A program made the position numbers and the translations under genes. A stretch of 64,000 nt of DNA, from positions 62,001-126,000 of the forward strand of contig JBFXDX010000004.1 in NCBI GenBank assembly GCA_050180705.1, given 5' to 3'. The notes beneath the pieces are model-generated. The model saw only the letters and a program-made list of their open reading frames with translations. It did no database searches and was not told the origin of the DNA. Positions 1 through 8,772 of this stretch are shown piece by piece (the first letter of the stretch is position 1; each line of letters opens with the position of its first letter). Source of the stretch: SB25 sp050180705. Lineage in GTDB: Bacteria > Bacteroidota > Bacteroidia > Bacteroidales > Tenuifilaceae.

Positions 1-921
1 AACGAATTAGAGACGGAAAACAAATCGCAGGGCTATAAGATTCTAGGCTATATTGCGGTTAACAAACGAAATCCTGATTTGCTGGAAGAAAAACTCCCTC
101 GATTGGGAGAACTCGGATCGATTGGCAAAATAGTAAGAGAACTTAATATTGAGGAAGTAATACTCGCTACGGAAAAAGAGAATCCAGAAACTCTAACCAA
201 AATAATCAACGAAATATTACCGCTTAACGTACTAATAAAGGCTATTCCTAGCATGTACGATCACCTTTCGGGCAGAGTTAAAATGACTGGAATTCTTAAT
301 GCGCCGCTTCTAAATATCTCATTTGAACTAATGCCTCCGTGGCAGGCAAACCTCAAACAAGTAATAGACTATACTTTTGCTTCCATTGCCTTAATTATTC
401 TTTTCCCGTTAATCATAACATTAGCTATAATTATAAAATTAACGTCGAAAGGTTCAATCATGTACAAGCAGGAACGTATTGGACAATACGGAAAGCCTTT
501 TACACTGCTCAAGTTTAGAAGCATGCGCGAAGATTCTGAACTTCAAGGTCCAGCCCTTTCGAGCAAGAACGACCCAAGGGTTACTCCAGTTGGACGATAT
601 ATGCGAAAAACCCGGCTCGATGAACTGCCCAATTTTATCAACGTGATTAAGGGTGACATGTCTCTTGTTGGACCTCGACCCGAAAGGCAACACTACATCG
701 ACCAAATACTTCAGGTTGCTCCACACTATATCCATCTGCAAAAGGTAAAACCGGGCATTACATCGTGGGGGCAAGTAAAGTATGGATATGCCGAAAATGT
801 ATCGCAAATGGTTGAGCGGCTTAAATACGATCTGCTTTATCTTGAGAATATGTCGCTTTTTGTCGATTTCAAAATAATTATCTATACGCTTATAACCGTA
901 ATCCGCGGACGGGGCGTTTAA
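1..921 (+). CDS. Undecaprenyl-phosphate sugar phosphotransferase, 3' part
   Basis: The reading frame is open from base 1, so the start lies upstream. It is the C-terminal part of a polyisoprenyl-phosphate hexose-1-phosphate transferase (WcaJ/PglC type), which loads the first sugar phosphate onto the lipid carrier for exopolysaccharide or O-antigen synthesis at the inner membrane. Visible are a hydrophobic helix (codons about 120-142), then the family signatures KQERIGQYGKPF, LLKFRSMR, TRLDELPNFINVIKGDMSLVGPRPE and GITSWGQVKYGY. The part before the helix looks like the Rossmann-like CoA-binding segment of the long form. It ends 4 bp into the convergent thpR. Surface-sugar genes reappear at 13.8-16.1 kb. 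Confidence 0.93.
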   Translation, partial: NELETENKSQGYKILGYIAVNKRNPDLLEEKLPRLGELGSIGKIVRELNIEEVILATEKENPETLTKIINEILPLNVLIKAIPSMYDHLSGRVKMTGILNAPLLNISFELMPPWQANLKQVIDYTFASIALIILFPLIITLAIIIKLTSKGSIMYKQERIGQYGKPFTLLKFRSMREDSELQGPALSSKNDPRVTPVGRYMRKTRLDELPNFINVIKGDMSLVGPRPERQHYIDQILQVAPHYIHLQKVKPGITSWGQVKYGYAENVSQMVERLKYDLLYLENMSLFVDFKIIIYTLITVIRGRGV

Positions 922-1478
922 ATCAGTTCGATTGTCTCGATTGGTCTATAAATTGAACCTTGAGGAGTAAGTGTACTCTGGTAGAATACAACCCTTTTAA
1001 CTTGGACTTTTTGCAATGTCACTCCTTTATAACTTTCTATAATCTGTCGAAGCTTCATTTTGTCATTTAAAAACTTAACTCGTCCCAAGGTAAGATGAGG
1101 CTTAAACATTTTATTCTCATCCTCGAAACCAAACGGCAGCAAAACCTTATCGACAAGTCGCTTTATGTTCATTATATCTTGGCTATACTCTATTCCAGCC
1201 CAAATAACCTTAGGTTCTGGTTTTCCGAAAGAGCCCACACCTTTTATCTCAATCTGAAAAGATTTTGAATTGCTTAAGCCGTTTCTCAACGATTCCGAAA
1301 TATCACCAACACTTTTCATAGAGGTTTCCCCAAGAAACATCAGCGTTAAATGTATTGTTTTCGAATCGACCCACTTTACGCTATCATTTTTTAAAACAGA
1401 TTTTAACTTATTCCAAAGATTGACGAGTTCGCTCTCTGGCGTAATATCAATTGCTATAAAAGTTCTGATAGTTGTCAT
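918..1478 (-). CDS. thpR: RNA 2',3'-cyclic phosphodiesterase (2'-5' RNA ligase family)
   Basis: This belongs to the 2H phosphoesterase family; ThpR opens 2',3'-cyclic phosphates and can reversibly join 2'-5' RNA linkages. Both catalytic HxTx motifs are present: HLTL in TIHLTLMFLG and HLTL in KPHLTLGRV. Length is 186 residues from the ATG at 1478, normal for the family. A GTG codon eight residues upstream could extend it, but the ATG gives the usual N-terminus (RTFIAIDI). It is a single gene, convergent with the sugar transferase and divergent from elbB, so it is probably transcribed alone. Confidence 0.9.
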   Translation of the reverse strand: MTTIRTFIAIDITPESELVNLWNKLKSVLKNDSVKWVDSKTIHLTLMFLGETSMKSVGDISESLRNGLSNSKSFQIEIKGVGSFGKPEPKVIWAGIEYSQDIMNIKRLVDKVLLPFGFEDENKMFKPHLTLGRVKFLNDKMKLRQIIESYKGVTLQKVQVKRVVFYQSTLTPQGSIYRPIETIELI

Positions 1479-1550
1479 CGCTGTTGAGTTATAAATATCC
1501 ACAAATAAACAAAAAAGTAGTATATTGTATCAAAATAAACCAAACTAACC

Positions 1551-2210
1551 ATGAACGCTCATAAAAAATTTGCCGTAATACTCTCGGGAAGCGGAGTCTT
1601 CGATGGCTCCGAAATTCACGAAGCAGTTATGACTCTTTATGCTATAGCCCTAAACAACTGCTCGTATCAAGTATTTGCCCCCGATATGCCCCAATATCAC
1701 GTAATAAACCACACCAATGGAAGCGTGATGAACGAAACTAGAAATGTGCTAGTTGAATCGGCACGCATTTCGAGAGGAACCATAAAACCGCTAAGCGATT
1801 TTAATGCAGAATTTTACGATGCTCTTATTTTCCCTGGCGGATATGGTGCTGCCAAAAACCTCTCAACATGGGCCTTCGATAACGAAAATTGTACTGTAAT
1901 CGACGAAGTTAGCCGAGCAATCAAAGAGATGCATGCTCTGCATAAACCAATTGGAGCACTATGCATTTCGCCCGTTTTGCTTGCAAAAGTACTCGGAAAC
2001 GTAACCGTTACAATTGGCAAGGATTCTTCTACAGCAAAAGCAATCGAAAACATTGGGGCTAAACACCAACAAACAGGACATGCTCAGGTAGTTGTGGACG
2101 AACGGAATATGCTATTTACTACTCCCTGCTACATGCTTGATGCAACAATAGTTGAAATTGCTGATGGTGCAAAGGCTATTATCACTGAAATGCTAAAGTG
2201 GGTACGATAA
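1551..2210 (+). CDS. elbB: Isoprenoid biosynthesis glyoxalase ElbB
   Basis: This is a DJ-1/PfpI superfamily protein of the ElbB branch, 219 residues. The N-terminus (FAVILSGSGVFDGSEIHEA) and the GGYGAAKNL and ALCISPVLLAKVLG segments are characteristic; the Cys in ALCISP is the expected nucleophile-elbow residue. ElbB proteins are reported to have glyoxalase-like activity and were linked to isoprenoid synthesis genetically; the physiological substrate is unsettled. It is monocistronic and convergent with the DUF4294 gene, with only 10 bp between the stops. Confidence 0.9.
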   Translation: MNAHKKFAVILSGSGVFDGSEIHEAVMTLYAIALNNCSYQVFAPDMPQYHVINHTNGSVMNETRNVLVESARISRGTIKPLSDFNAEFYDALIFPGGYGAAKNLSTWAFDNENCTVIDEVSRAIKEMHALHKPIGALCISPVLLAKVLGNVTVTIGKDSSTAKAIENIGAKHQQTGHAQVVVDERNMLFTTPCYMLDATIVEIADGAKAIITEMLKWVR

Positions 2211-2220
2211 ATACTATTAG

Positions 2221-2820
2221 TTAAAGGAGCCCTTGCTCGTAAAGAATAATAAGGTCATTCAAAACCTTATCTTCACCATTTGGGTCGAATCGAGTTTTTA
2301 GGTTCGACCCGAATATTCGTGCAACACCCTGCCAGAAACCTGCCGAAAAGCCACCCTTTAGCTCCTTAACCAACTCATAGGAAGTTCTTCCTGTTTCCCG
2401 GTCTATCAATTTTATAAGCATTCGCCCTTGCGATATAGTTAGTTTTACAAGTTGTTTTTCAAACTCAGAGCGAATCTCTTTCTCCTTAATTTTTATATAT
2501 GCCTCTTTCTCTTTCTTCGAATGAAGCATTTTTATATGATCATTCATTTCAAGCAGCTGGTTCTTTGCAATCTGCGCATACGGATAGGTTTTCTTCAAAT
2601 TTCGAATCAACTTATAGTACTGACGCATATCCCTATTGCTCCGAAACCTCCTACGGCCACGCTTAACAACTCGCTCTATCTGTATGTGTGGAATAGTATC
2701 GCCATCGACAATAACCGATGGAAAAACTAGCTCAGTCGATATCTCCTTATAGTCCTGAGCGTCTACCCCCAAGGCTATAAACAAAATCAACCCTATCAAT
2801 ATAACTAGCTTTCTCATCAT
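2221..2820 (-). CDS. DUF4294 secreted protein
   Basis: This 199-residue protein has an N-terminal signal peptide (about residues 1-22, hydrophobic LVILIGLILFIALGV, ending near DAQ). It then matches the Bacteroidota-restricted DUF4294 family: VDGDTIPHIQIERV, a basic RRRF stretch, a long charged helical region, and the C-terminal GFSAGFWQGVARIFGSNLK block. The function of the family is unknown. It probably acts in the periplasm or at the outer membrane. Two adjacent ATG codons could start it; the first is used here. Confidence 0.82.
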   Translation of the reverse strand: MMRKLVILIGLILFIALGVDAQDYKEISTELVFPSVIVDGDTIPHIQIERVVKRGRRRFRSNRDMRQYYKLIRNLKKTYPYAQIAKNQLLEMNDHIKMLHSKKEKEAYIKIKEKEIRSEFEKQLVKLTISQGRMLIKLIDRETGRTSYELVKELKGGFSAGFWQGVARIFGSNLKTRFDPNGEDKVLNDLIILYEQGLL

Positions 2821-3118
2821 TACTCTACCGATAATTTAAACGTAAAATGATGTTTGTCTGATTCAAAACAAACAAAAATCCTCACAAAAAAGTTGAACAA
2901 AAATATTACAAATAGTCCGAATGTTAATTTGCATTATTATTTTATGTGACTAATATCTTGGAATATTATTAATAACTCACAATTACCATACAAAACTCTA
3001 ACATAAAGCTATAATTTCTAATGAATCCTATTTCCTGAAAATTAAGTAACTTTGCAAACTCAGTATGAACATAGCTTCTTTAAAGATGTTAATTAGTAAG
3101 CAATAAATATAATTTAGT
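2821..3118. promoter_or_regulatory. Divergent intergenic region before gpmI
   Basis: This is 298 bp of AT-rich sequence between the divergent DUF4294 and gpmI genes. TAACTTTG at 3047-3054 matches the Bacteroidota -7 box (TAnnTTTG) and would give a gpmI transcript with a 5' leader of about 60 nt. I could not find a matching TTTG element 19-21 bp upstream. A 13-codon ORF starts at the ATG at 3065, but nothing supports it being translated. Confidence 0.4.
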
Positions 3119-4642
3119 ATGACAAACGATAAAGTACTTTTGATGATTTTGGATGGTTGGGGAATTGGAAACCACGATAAATCGGATGTTATTTACAACA
3201 CACCAACTCCATACATTGATGGATTGATTCAAAAATATCCAAATTCTGAACTTCTTACATGCGGCGAGAATGTTGGTTTACCCGATGGTCAAATGGGAAA
3301 CTCCGAAGTAGGTCACTTAAACATTGGTGCCGGACGCGTAGTTTATCAGGATTTAGTTCGAATCAACAAGGACATTAAAGATAATCAACTAGGCAAAATG
3401 CCCGTTTTAGTTGATGCCCTTAAATATGCCAAGGAGAAAAATGTAGCCGTACACTTTTTGGGCTTAGTTTCCGACGGTGGTGTCCACTCTCTCGACGAAC
3501 ATCTTTATAGTCTTTGCGATATCACAAAAGAGTACGGATTAAGCAAAGTTTTTATCCACGCATTGACCGATGGACGCGATACCGATCCACAAAGCGGACT
3601 TGGGTTTGTTCGCGAGCTCGAGAATCACCTGAAAACAAGTAACGGAACAATTGCTTCGCTTATTGGTCGCTACTACACCATGGACCGAGATAAACGCTGG
3701 GAACGTGTTAAGGAAGGTTACGATTTGTTAGTTCATGGCAAAGGAAAACCTACCACCGATATTGTTAAATCAATCGAGGAGTCTTACAAGGAAGGTGTTA
3801 CCGACGAGTTCATTAAGCCAATTGTTAAAGTTGATGGCAATGGAAATCCTGTTGGTTTAATTAAGGAAGGTGATGTTGTTATTTGCTTCAACTTCCGTAC
3901 CGACCGTTTACGCGAGATTACCGTGACTCTTACACAAAAGGATATGCCCGAGTTTGGAATGAAAACCATTCCTTTGCACTATGTTACAATGACCTGCTAC
4001 GATGACACCTTTAAGAATGTAAACGTTATTTACGAAAAAGATAATCTCCTAAACACTCTAGGTGAAGTTGTATCGAGCAATGGTCTAAAGCAACTCAGAA
4101 TTGCCGAAACCGAAAAATATGCCCACGTTACGTTCTTCTTCTCGGGCGGCCGCGAAAAAGAATTCGATGGCGAAAGTCGGATTTTAATTTCATCGCCGAA
4201 GGTTGCTACATACGATCTCCAGCCCGAAATGAGTGCATTCCTTGTTAAGGATGCTATCGTTACTGAACTTCATAAGAAAACGCACAATTTCATCTGTCTC
4301 AACTTCGCCAATGGCGATATGGTTGGACATACTGGGATTTACAGCGCAATCCAGAAAGCAGTGCAAGCAGTCGACCAATGTGTTAGCGAGGTGGTAGAAG
4401 CAGCCAAAGCCAATGGTTATAACGTAATCATTATTGCCGATCACGGAAATGCCGACTATGCATTAAATGCTGATGGTTCGCCAAACACTGCGCACTCACT
4501 CAACCCAGTTCCAATCATTTTAGTTTCGGAGAAATATAAATCGGTAGAAAAGGGTATCCTTGCCGACGTTGCCCCAACCGCTCTATCGATTATGGGATTG
4601 CCAATTCCATCTGAAATGACTGGCAAAGTACTCTGTCACTAA
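3119..4642 (+). CDS. gpmI: 2,3-bisphosphoglycerate-independent phosphoglycerate mutase
   Basis: This enzyme interconverts 3- and 2-phosphoglycerate in cytosolic glycolysis and gluconeogenesis using two metal ions. At 507 residues it has the full family length. Visible motifs are LLMILDGWG at the N-terminus (metal ligand Asp), GQMGNSEVGHLNIGAG with the phosphorylated Ser, DGRDTDP, FNFRTDRLRE, FANGDMVGHTG and the metal-binding IIADHGNAD near the C-terminus. It opens a three-gene run with the DUF3109 gene (11-bp gap) and the dipeptidase, which ends at the hairpin at 6636-6660. Confidence 0.97.
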   Translation: MTNDKVLLMILDGWGIGNHDKSDVIYNTPTPYIDGLIQKYPNSELLTCGENVGLPDGQMGNSEVGHLNIGAGRVVYQDLVRINKDIKDNQLGKMPVLVDALKYAKEKNVAVHFLGLVSDGGVHSLDEHLYSLCDITKEYGLSKVFIHALTDGRDTDPQSGLGFVRELENHLKTSNGTIASLIGRYYTMDRDKRWERVKEGYDLLVHGKGKPTTDIVKSIEESYKEGVTDEFIKPIVKVDGNGNPVGLIKEGDVVICFNFRTDRLREITVTLTQKDMPEFGMKTIPLHYVTMTCYDDTFKNVNVIYEKDNLLNTLGEVVSSNGLKQLRIAETEKYAHVTFFFSGGREKEFDGESRILISSPKVATYDLQPEMSAFLVKDAIVTELHKKTHNFICLNFANGDMVGHTGIYSAIQKAVQAVDQCVSEVVEAAKANGYNVIIIADHGNADYALNADGSPNTAHSLNPVPIILVSEKYKSVEKGILADVAPTALSIMGLPIPSEMTGKVLCH

Positions 4643-4653
4643 CAGAGTACACC

Positions 4654-5241
4654 ATGATGATTCAGATTGACGACAAAATCATAAGCAGCGAAATTCTAGA
4701 GAAGGAATTTTGCTGCGATATTGTTCAGTGCAAGGGACTTTGTTGCGTACATGGTTCTTCGGGTGCTCCTGTTTCCGCTGAAGAAGCAGTTATTATCGAA
4801 AATATTCTGGATGATGTAAAACCATACATGGTTCCTGCAGGAATCGATGCAGTTGAGTTACTAGGTACTACAGTAACCGATATCGATGGCGATATCGTCA
4901 CCCCTCTTGTCGATGACAAAGAGTGTGCTTACGTTGTATTCGAGAACGGAATTGCAACCTGTGCCATAGAAAAAGCATGGCTCAATAAAAAGGTCGATTT
5001 CAGAAAACCAATATCATGTCACCTTTATCCTATTAGAGTAAAGGATTACGAAACGTTCTCGGCATTGAATTATGATGTTTGGGATGTATGTGCTCCTGCC
5101 CGAAAACTTGGAGAAAGTAAAGGTATTCCTGTATACCGTTTTTTAAAGGATGCCATTATTCGAGCATACGGAGAAGATTTCTTCAAACAATTGGAAGACG
5201 CAGAAAAATTGCTACATTCACAAAATATCGATAAAACATAA
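4654..5241 (+). CDS. DUF3109 cysteine-rich protein
   Basis: This 195-residue protein matches the DUF3109 family common in Bacteroidota. Many cysteines are grouped as in the YkgJ-like putative metal or Fe-S proteins: FCCDIVQCKGLCCVHG at the N-terminus, then CAYV, CAIEKAW, ISCHLYPIRV and VCAPARK. The spacing suggests a Zn or Fe-S site, but no activity is known. Two ATG codons stand in tandem at the start. It lies 11 bp after gpmI and 16 bp before the dipeptidase, so co-transcription is likely. Confidence 0.82.
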   Translation: MMIQIDDKIISSEILEKEFCCDIVQCKGLCCVHGSSGAPVSAEEAVIIENILDDVKPYMVPAGIDAVELLGTTVTDIDGDIVTPLVDDKECAYVVFENGIATCAIEKAWLNKKVDFRKPISCHLYPIRVKDYETFSALNYDVWDVCAPARKLGESKGIPVYRFLKDAIIRAYGEDFFKQLEDAEKLLHSQNIDKT

Positions 5242-5257
5242 ATCAATACAAATCACA

Positions 5258-6631
5258 ATGGAACATATAAAAACTTACATTGAGGCTAACAAAGATCGAT
5301 TTTTAGATGAATTATTTGGATTGCTAAGCATTCCATCAATCAGCTCCATCTCCGATCATAAAAATGATATGGTTAGGGCAGCCGAATACTGGAAGGAATC
5401 AATCCTAAAAGCAGGAGCCGACAAAGCAATGGTAATGCCAACTGCGGGAAATCCTGTTGTATTTGGCGAAAAAATCATCGACCCAAAATTACCCACAGTG
5501 CTGGTTTATGCCCATTACGACGTAATGCCAGTTGATCCTATCGAACTTTGGAAATCGGAACCATTCAAACCCGAAGTTCGTGATGGCAAAATCTGGGGAC
5601 GCGGTGCCGACGATGATAAAGGTCAAGGGTTTATGCATGCCAAGGCATTCGAACTCATGATTAAAACCAACACTCTTCCCTGCAATGTTAAGTTTATGAT
5701 TGAAGGTGAAGAAGAAATTGGATCAACCAACCTTGGAAAATGGTGCGCAGATAATAAGGACATACTTAAAGCCGACATCATTCTTGTTTCAGACACATCC
5801 ATGATTGGTAGGGATATTCCATCGATTACAACAGGACTTAGGGGACTAGCCTATGTTGAAGTTGAAGTTACTGGCCCTAATCGCGATTTGCACTCTGGAT
5901 TATTCGGCGGTGCGGTTGCTAATCCTGCGAATATCTTGGCAAAAATGATTGCCTCGCTTCACGATGAAAATAACCACATCACCATTCCTGGCTTCTATGA
6001 TGATGTGTTAGAGGTTAACGTTGAAGAGCGTGGCGATATGGCAAGAGCCCCATTCAATCTGGATAACTACAAAAATGCATTGGAGATTAATGATATTCAC
6101 GGTGAAAAAGGATTCTCTACAATGGAACGTACCGGCATTCGTCCTACACTTGATGTAAATGGCATTTGGGGTGGATACACTGGCGAAGGTTCAAAAACTG
6201 TATTGCCGTCAAAAGCGAATGCAAAAATATCCATGCGATTAGTTCCAAACCAAGATCATCATAAAATTGCAGAACTTTTCCAAAAACATTTCGAATCAAT
6301 TGCACCAAAATCCGTAAAAGTAAAGGTTACACCACATCACGGAGGACAAGCCTATGTAGCACCAACAAACACTATTGGATATATGGCAGCAAGCAAGGCT
6401 ATCGAAGATGTATATGGTAAAAAACCGGTTCCTTTCCGTAGTGGTGGAAGTATTCCTATTATTAGTACATTCGAACAAGTGCTAGGCATTAAATCGATAC
6501 TACTAGGCTTTGGACTAGAATCCGATTCAATTCACTCACCCAACGAAAACTATCCATTGGAACAATTCTTCAAAGGAATTGAAACTATTCCTTTGTTCTA
6601 TAAATACTTTGCAGAGTTCAGCAAAAAATAG
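5258..6631 (+). CDS. M20 family dipeptidase
   Basis: This 457-residue zinc dipeptidase of the M20 (CNDP/PepV-like) family hydrolyses dipeptides, probably in the cytoplasm because no signal peptide is seen. Metal-site motifs are VYAHYDVMPVD (His, Asp), WGRGADDDKGQ (bridging Asp), IEGEEEIGS (catalytic and ligand Glu) and SDTSM, with a final His in the C-terminal SIHSPNE. The ATG at 5258 gives the usual start; an upstream in-frame ATG at 5150 would overlap the previous gene by about 90 bp and adds unrelated sequence. It is the last gene of the gpmI run. Confidence 0.92.
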   Translation: MEHIKTYIEANKDRFLDELFGLLSIPSISSISDHKNDMVRAAEYWKESILKAGADKAMVMPTAGNPVVFGEKIIDPKLPTVLVYAHYDVMPVDPIELWKSEPFKPEVRDGKIWGRGADDDKGQGFMHAKAFELMIKTNTLPCNVKFMIEGEEEIGSTNLGKWCADNKDILKADIILVSDTSMIGRDIPSITTGLRGLAYVEVEVTGPNRDLHSGLFGGAVANPANILAKMIASLHDENNHITIPGFYDDVLEVNVEERGDMARAPFNLDNYKNALEINDIHGEKGFSTMERTGIRPTLDVNGIWGGYTGEGSKTVLPSKANAKISMRLVPNQDHHKIAELFQKHFESIAPKSVKVKVTPHHGGQAYVAPTNTIGYMAASKAIEDVYGKKPVPFRSGGSIPIISTFEQVLGIKSILLGFGLESDSIHSPNENYPLEQFFKGIETIPLFYKYFAEFSKK

Positions 6632-6635
6632 TGTT

Positions 6636-6660
6636 AAAAGGAGACTTCGGTCTCCTTTTT
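6636..6660 (+). terminator. Intrinsic terminator after the gpmI-dipeptidase run
   Basis: There is a perfect 10-bp stem, AAAAGGAGAC/GTCTCCTTTT, closed by a TTCG tetraloop and followed by T-rich sequence. It begins 5 bp after the dipeptidase stop. Confidence 0.9.
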
Positions 6661-6727
6661 CATTTATACCACATAGCATTCTTTTATTTTTTTCGTAACT
6701 TTAGCATGTATCAAATTGCATAAAATC

Positions 6728-7234
6728 ATGAAAAGATCTTTTTCAATCCTAATAATTGCACTTGTTTCTGCAACCGTAATTATTTCATGCAATAAATCAT
6801 CAAAGAATGGCAACAAAACATCCACCGCTAAGGCTCAAGAAAGCATAAATGCATGGATGGTTTCCAAGATTAACGAATACCCAAACTACAAACCCGTCGG
6901 CTTTGGAGAATTAACACCTCGATACCAAAAAAGTAACAGAACCTATCAACTCTACAACTTAATTGAGGAAGAAAAATCGAAATCCACTCCCAATAAGAAG
7001 ACCATCGACAGCCTCGAAAACTTGCTAAACTCGAACAAAGGCGAATTTTTGGGATATACAATAATGCATAAATATCAAACAAAATCGATGGCGGGAGAAA
7101 CCGTTGAAAATGAAAACCTCTTTTTTCTTGACTCATTGTACAGGATCATAACCATTCTGAATTCCGATGCATATGATCAGATTATGGATGAAAAACTGAT
7201 CTTCAGACAGGAATTGACTGATTCGTTGAAGTAA
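6728..7234 (+). CDS. Predicted lipoprotein, unknown function
   Basis: I do not recognise this 168-residue protein. It has a lipoprotein signal peptide: positive N-terminus, hydrophobic core, and a lipobox ending IISC (Cys21). A low-complexity SSKNGNKTS linker and a helical charged domain follow. The start at 6728 gives a classic signal peptide; an ATG four codons upstream is also possible. It sits alone between a terminator and tRNA-Phe, with a weak -7-like TAACTTTA near 6697. Confidence 0.7.
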   Translation: MKRSFSILIIALVSATVIISCNKSSKNGNKTSTAKAQESINAWMVSKINEYPNYKPVGFGELTPRYQKSNRTYQLYNLIEEEKSKSTPNKKTIDSLENLLNSNKGEFLGYTIMHKYQTKSMAGETVENENLFFLDSLYRIITILNSDAYDQIMDEKLIFRQELTDSLK

Positions 7235-7258
7235 CGAACTTCCTCTCATTTGTGAAAT

Positions 7259-7286
7259 AAAAAAGCCTTCGAATTTCTTCGAAGGC
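7259..7286 (-). terminator. Terminator of tRNA-Phe
   Basis: The 9-bp stem GCCTTCGAA/TTCGAAGGC (7265-7286) has a 4-nt loop and a run of six T on the minus strand. It starts 2 bp after the mature tRNA end. Its layout closely resembles the hairpin after the tRNA-Leu gene at 13.39 kb. Confidence 0.88.
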
Positions 7287-7288
7287 TG

Positions 7289-7361
7289 TGGTGCCACCAG
7301 GAATCGAACCGGGGACACAAGGATTTTCAGTCCTTTGCTCTACCAACTGAGCTATGGCACC
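7289..7361 (-). tRNA. tRNA-Phe (GAA)
   Basis: This is a 73-nt tRNA with acceptor stem GGTGCCA/TGGCACC, D-arm AGCTCAGTTGGTAGAGC, anticodon loop CTGAAAA (anticodon GAA) and T-loop GGTTCGATTCC. The 3' CCA is not encoded. A promoter with perfect consensus lies upstream at 7379-7409 and a terminator immediately downstream. Confidence 0.97.
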
Positions 7362-7378
7362 AGCGCTTAATTGCGGTG

Positions 7379-7409
7379 CAAATATATATGTTTTTTCCTT
7401 TCCTCCAAA
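7379..7409 (-). promoter_or_regulatory. Promoter of tRNA-Phe
   Basis: On the minus strand, TTTG (7406-7409) is followed after 19 bp by TATATTTG (7379-7386), a full match to the Bacteroidota -33/-7 consensus. The predicted start is a few bases before the tRNA 5' end. Confidence 0.8.
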
Positions 7410-7500
7410 ATCAAAAATTCCTTTTGAGTGAAATATTTTTATTTTTTTTATCATTCAATTAGAAATGAAATTCTTATGTTCAATCAAAAATTTCATTTTT

Positions 7501-7531
7501 TTTGTTCCTTCCCAACATTTGAGTAGCTTTG
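7501..7531 (+). promoter_or_regulatory. Promoter of the M16 peptidase gene
   Basis: TTTG (7501-7504), 19 bp, TAGCTTTG (7524-7531) is an exact Bacteroidota -33/-7 pair. The start codon at 7549 lies about 17 bp downstream, so the 5' leader would be short. Confidence 0.75.
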
Positions 7532-7548
7532 TAGCTTAATTTTTCTCA

Positions 7549-8769
7549 ATGGAATTTGAACTGCACACATTACATAACGGAATTCGTATTGCCCATAAAC
7601 GTGTAAATTCTCCAGTTGCCTACTGCTGCATTATGATTAATGCAGGCACTCGCGATGAACTAGAAAATGAGCACGGGATGGCCCATTTTATTGAGCATGT
7701 AATATTTAAAGGAACAAAAAAACGAAGAGCCTACCACATTATGAGTCGGCTCGAAGATGTTGGAGGTGAGCTTAATGCCTATACCACAAAAGAGGAGACT
7801 GTCGTTCATGCAACATTCCTGAAAAATGATTATAGCAGAGCCTTTGAGTTAGTTGCCGATATAGTTTTCCGATCGACATTCCCAGAAAAAGAGATAAAAA
7901 AGGAAAAAGATGTTATTATTGACGAGATTAACTCATATAAAGACAACCCATCAGAGCTTATTTATGACGATTTTGAGGATCTTATATATGAAGGACATCC
8001 GTTTGGCCGTAATATTCTTGGTACTAAGCGTCATCTTAATAAGTTCGGAAGAAAACATATTTACGAATTCATTGCACGCAACTATAATACAGATCAAATA
8101 ATATTTTGTTCAGTAGGTGATATTCCTTTCAACAGAGTAAAGAAACTTGCCGAAAGATATTTTGGATGGGTAATTACGAATATTCGCAAGCAACCTCGCT
8201 TGGCAATCAGTTCATACTATCCAAAGGCAAAGAGCATTAATAAGTCAACCTATCAAACACATTGCATACTAGGAACTGTAGCCTACGATCTTCAAGATCC
8301 TAAGCGCATTGGAATGTATTTATTGAATAATATACTAGGCGGGCCTGGATCAAATTCTCGATTAAATCTTGCTTTACGAGAGAAACATGGGTATGCTTAT
8401 AATGTAGAATCAATGTACACGCCCTATACCGATACAGGACTATTCACAATATACTTTGGCACCGACAAGGAAAACCTTGAGAAAGCATCCAACATTGTAC
8501 AAAAAGAGCTTAGTAAAATAAGAGAGCAACGCCTCGGAATATTGCAACTATTCAAAGCAAAACGGCAACTTATTGGCCAATTAGCAATCGCTGCTGAAAG
8601 TAGCGAAAACCTTATGCTTTCTGCTGCGAAAAGTTTTCTGGTGTACAATCAACCCGATGATCTGAATACTGTCGTTAGCCAGATTGAGAATATTAACTCG
8701 GCAGAGATTATGGAGATAGCAAACGAAATTACAGCTCCAAATCTTATCTCAACATTAATATATAGATAA
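7549..8769 (+). CDS. M16 family zinc peptidase (processing-peptidase-like)
   Basis: This 406-residue protein carries the inverted zinc motif HFIEH (His46, Glu49, His50) in GMAHFIEHVIFKGT, with the distal Glu likely in VIIDEINSYKD. The second half contains the GGPGSNSRLNLALREKHGYAYNV block typical of M16B subunits. It lacks a signal peptide. Relatives are YmxG/PqqL-like or mitochondrial processing peptidase-like enzymes; the substrate is unknown. The O-methyltransferase starts 3 bp after its stop, so the two form an operon from the promoter at 7501. Confidence 0.93.
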   Translation: MEFELHTLHNGIRIAHKRVNSPVAYCCIMINAGTRDELENEHGMAHFIEHVIFKGTKKRRAYHIMSRLEDVGGELNAYTTKEETVVHATFLKNDYSRAFELVADIVFRSTFPEKEIKKEKDVIIDEINSYKDNPSELIYDDFEDLIYEGHPFGRNILGTKRHLNKFGRKHIYEFIARNYNTDQIIFCSVGDIPFNRVKKLAERYFGWVITNIRKQPRLAISSYYPKAKSINKSTYQTHCILGTVAYDLQDPKRIGMYLLNNILGGPGSNSRLNLALREKHGYAYNVESMYTPYTDTGLFTIYFGTDKENLEKASNIVQKELSKIREQRLGILQLFKAKRQLIGQLAIAAESSENLMLSAAKSFLVYNQPDDLNTVVSQIENINSAEIMEIANEITAPNLISTLIYR

Positions 8770-8772
8770 GCA

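Noticed and set aside
3065..3106. A 13-codon ORF between the gpmI promoter box and gpmI, considered as a leader peptide
   Set aside because: It has no codon enrichment, no terminator follows it, and no antiterminator pairing is seen, unlike the cys leader.
7203..7454. Minus-strand ORF with the segment AIAQLVEQRTENPCVPGSIPGG
   Set aside because: It is the translation of the tRNA-Phe gene and its flanks, a well-known artefact pattern.
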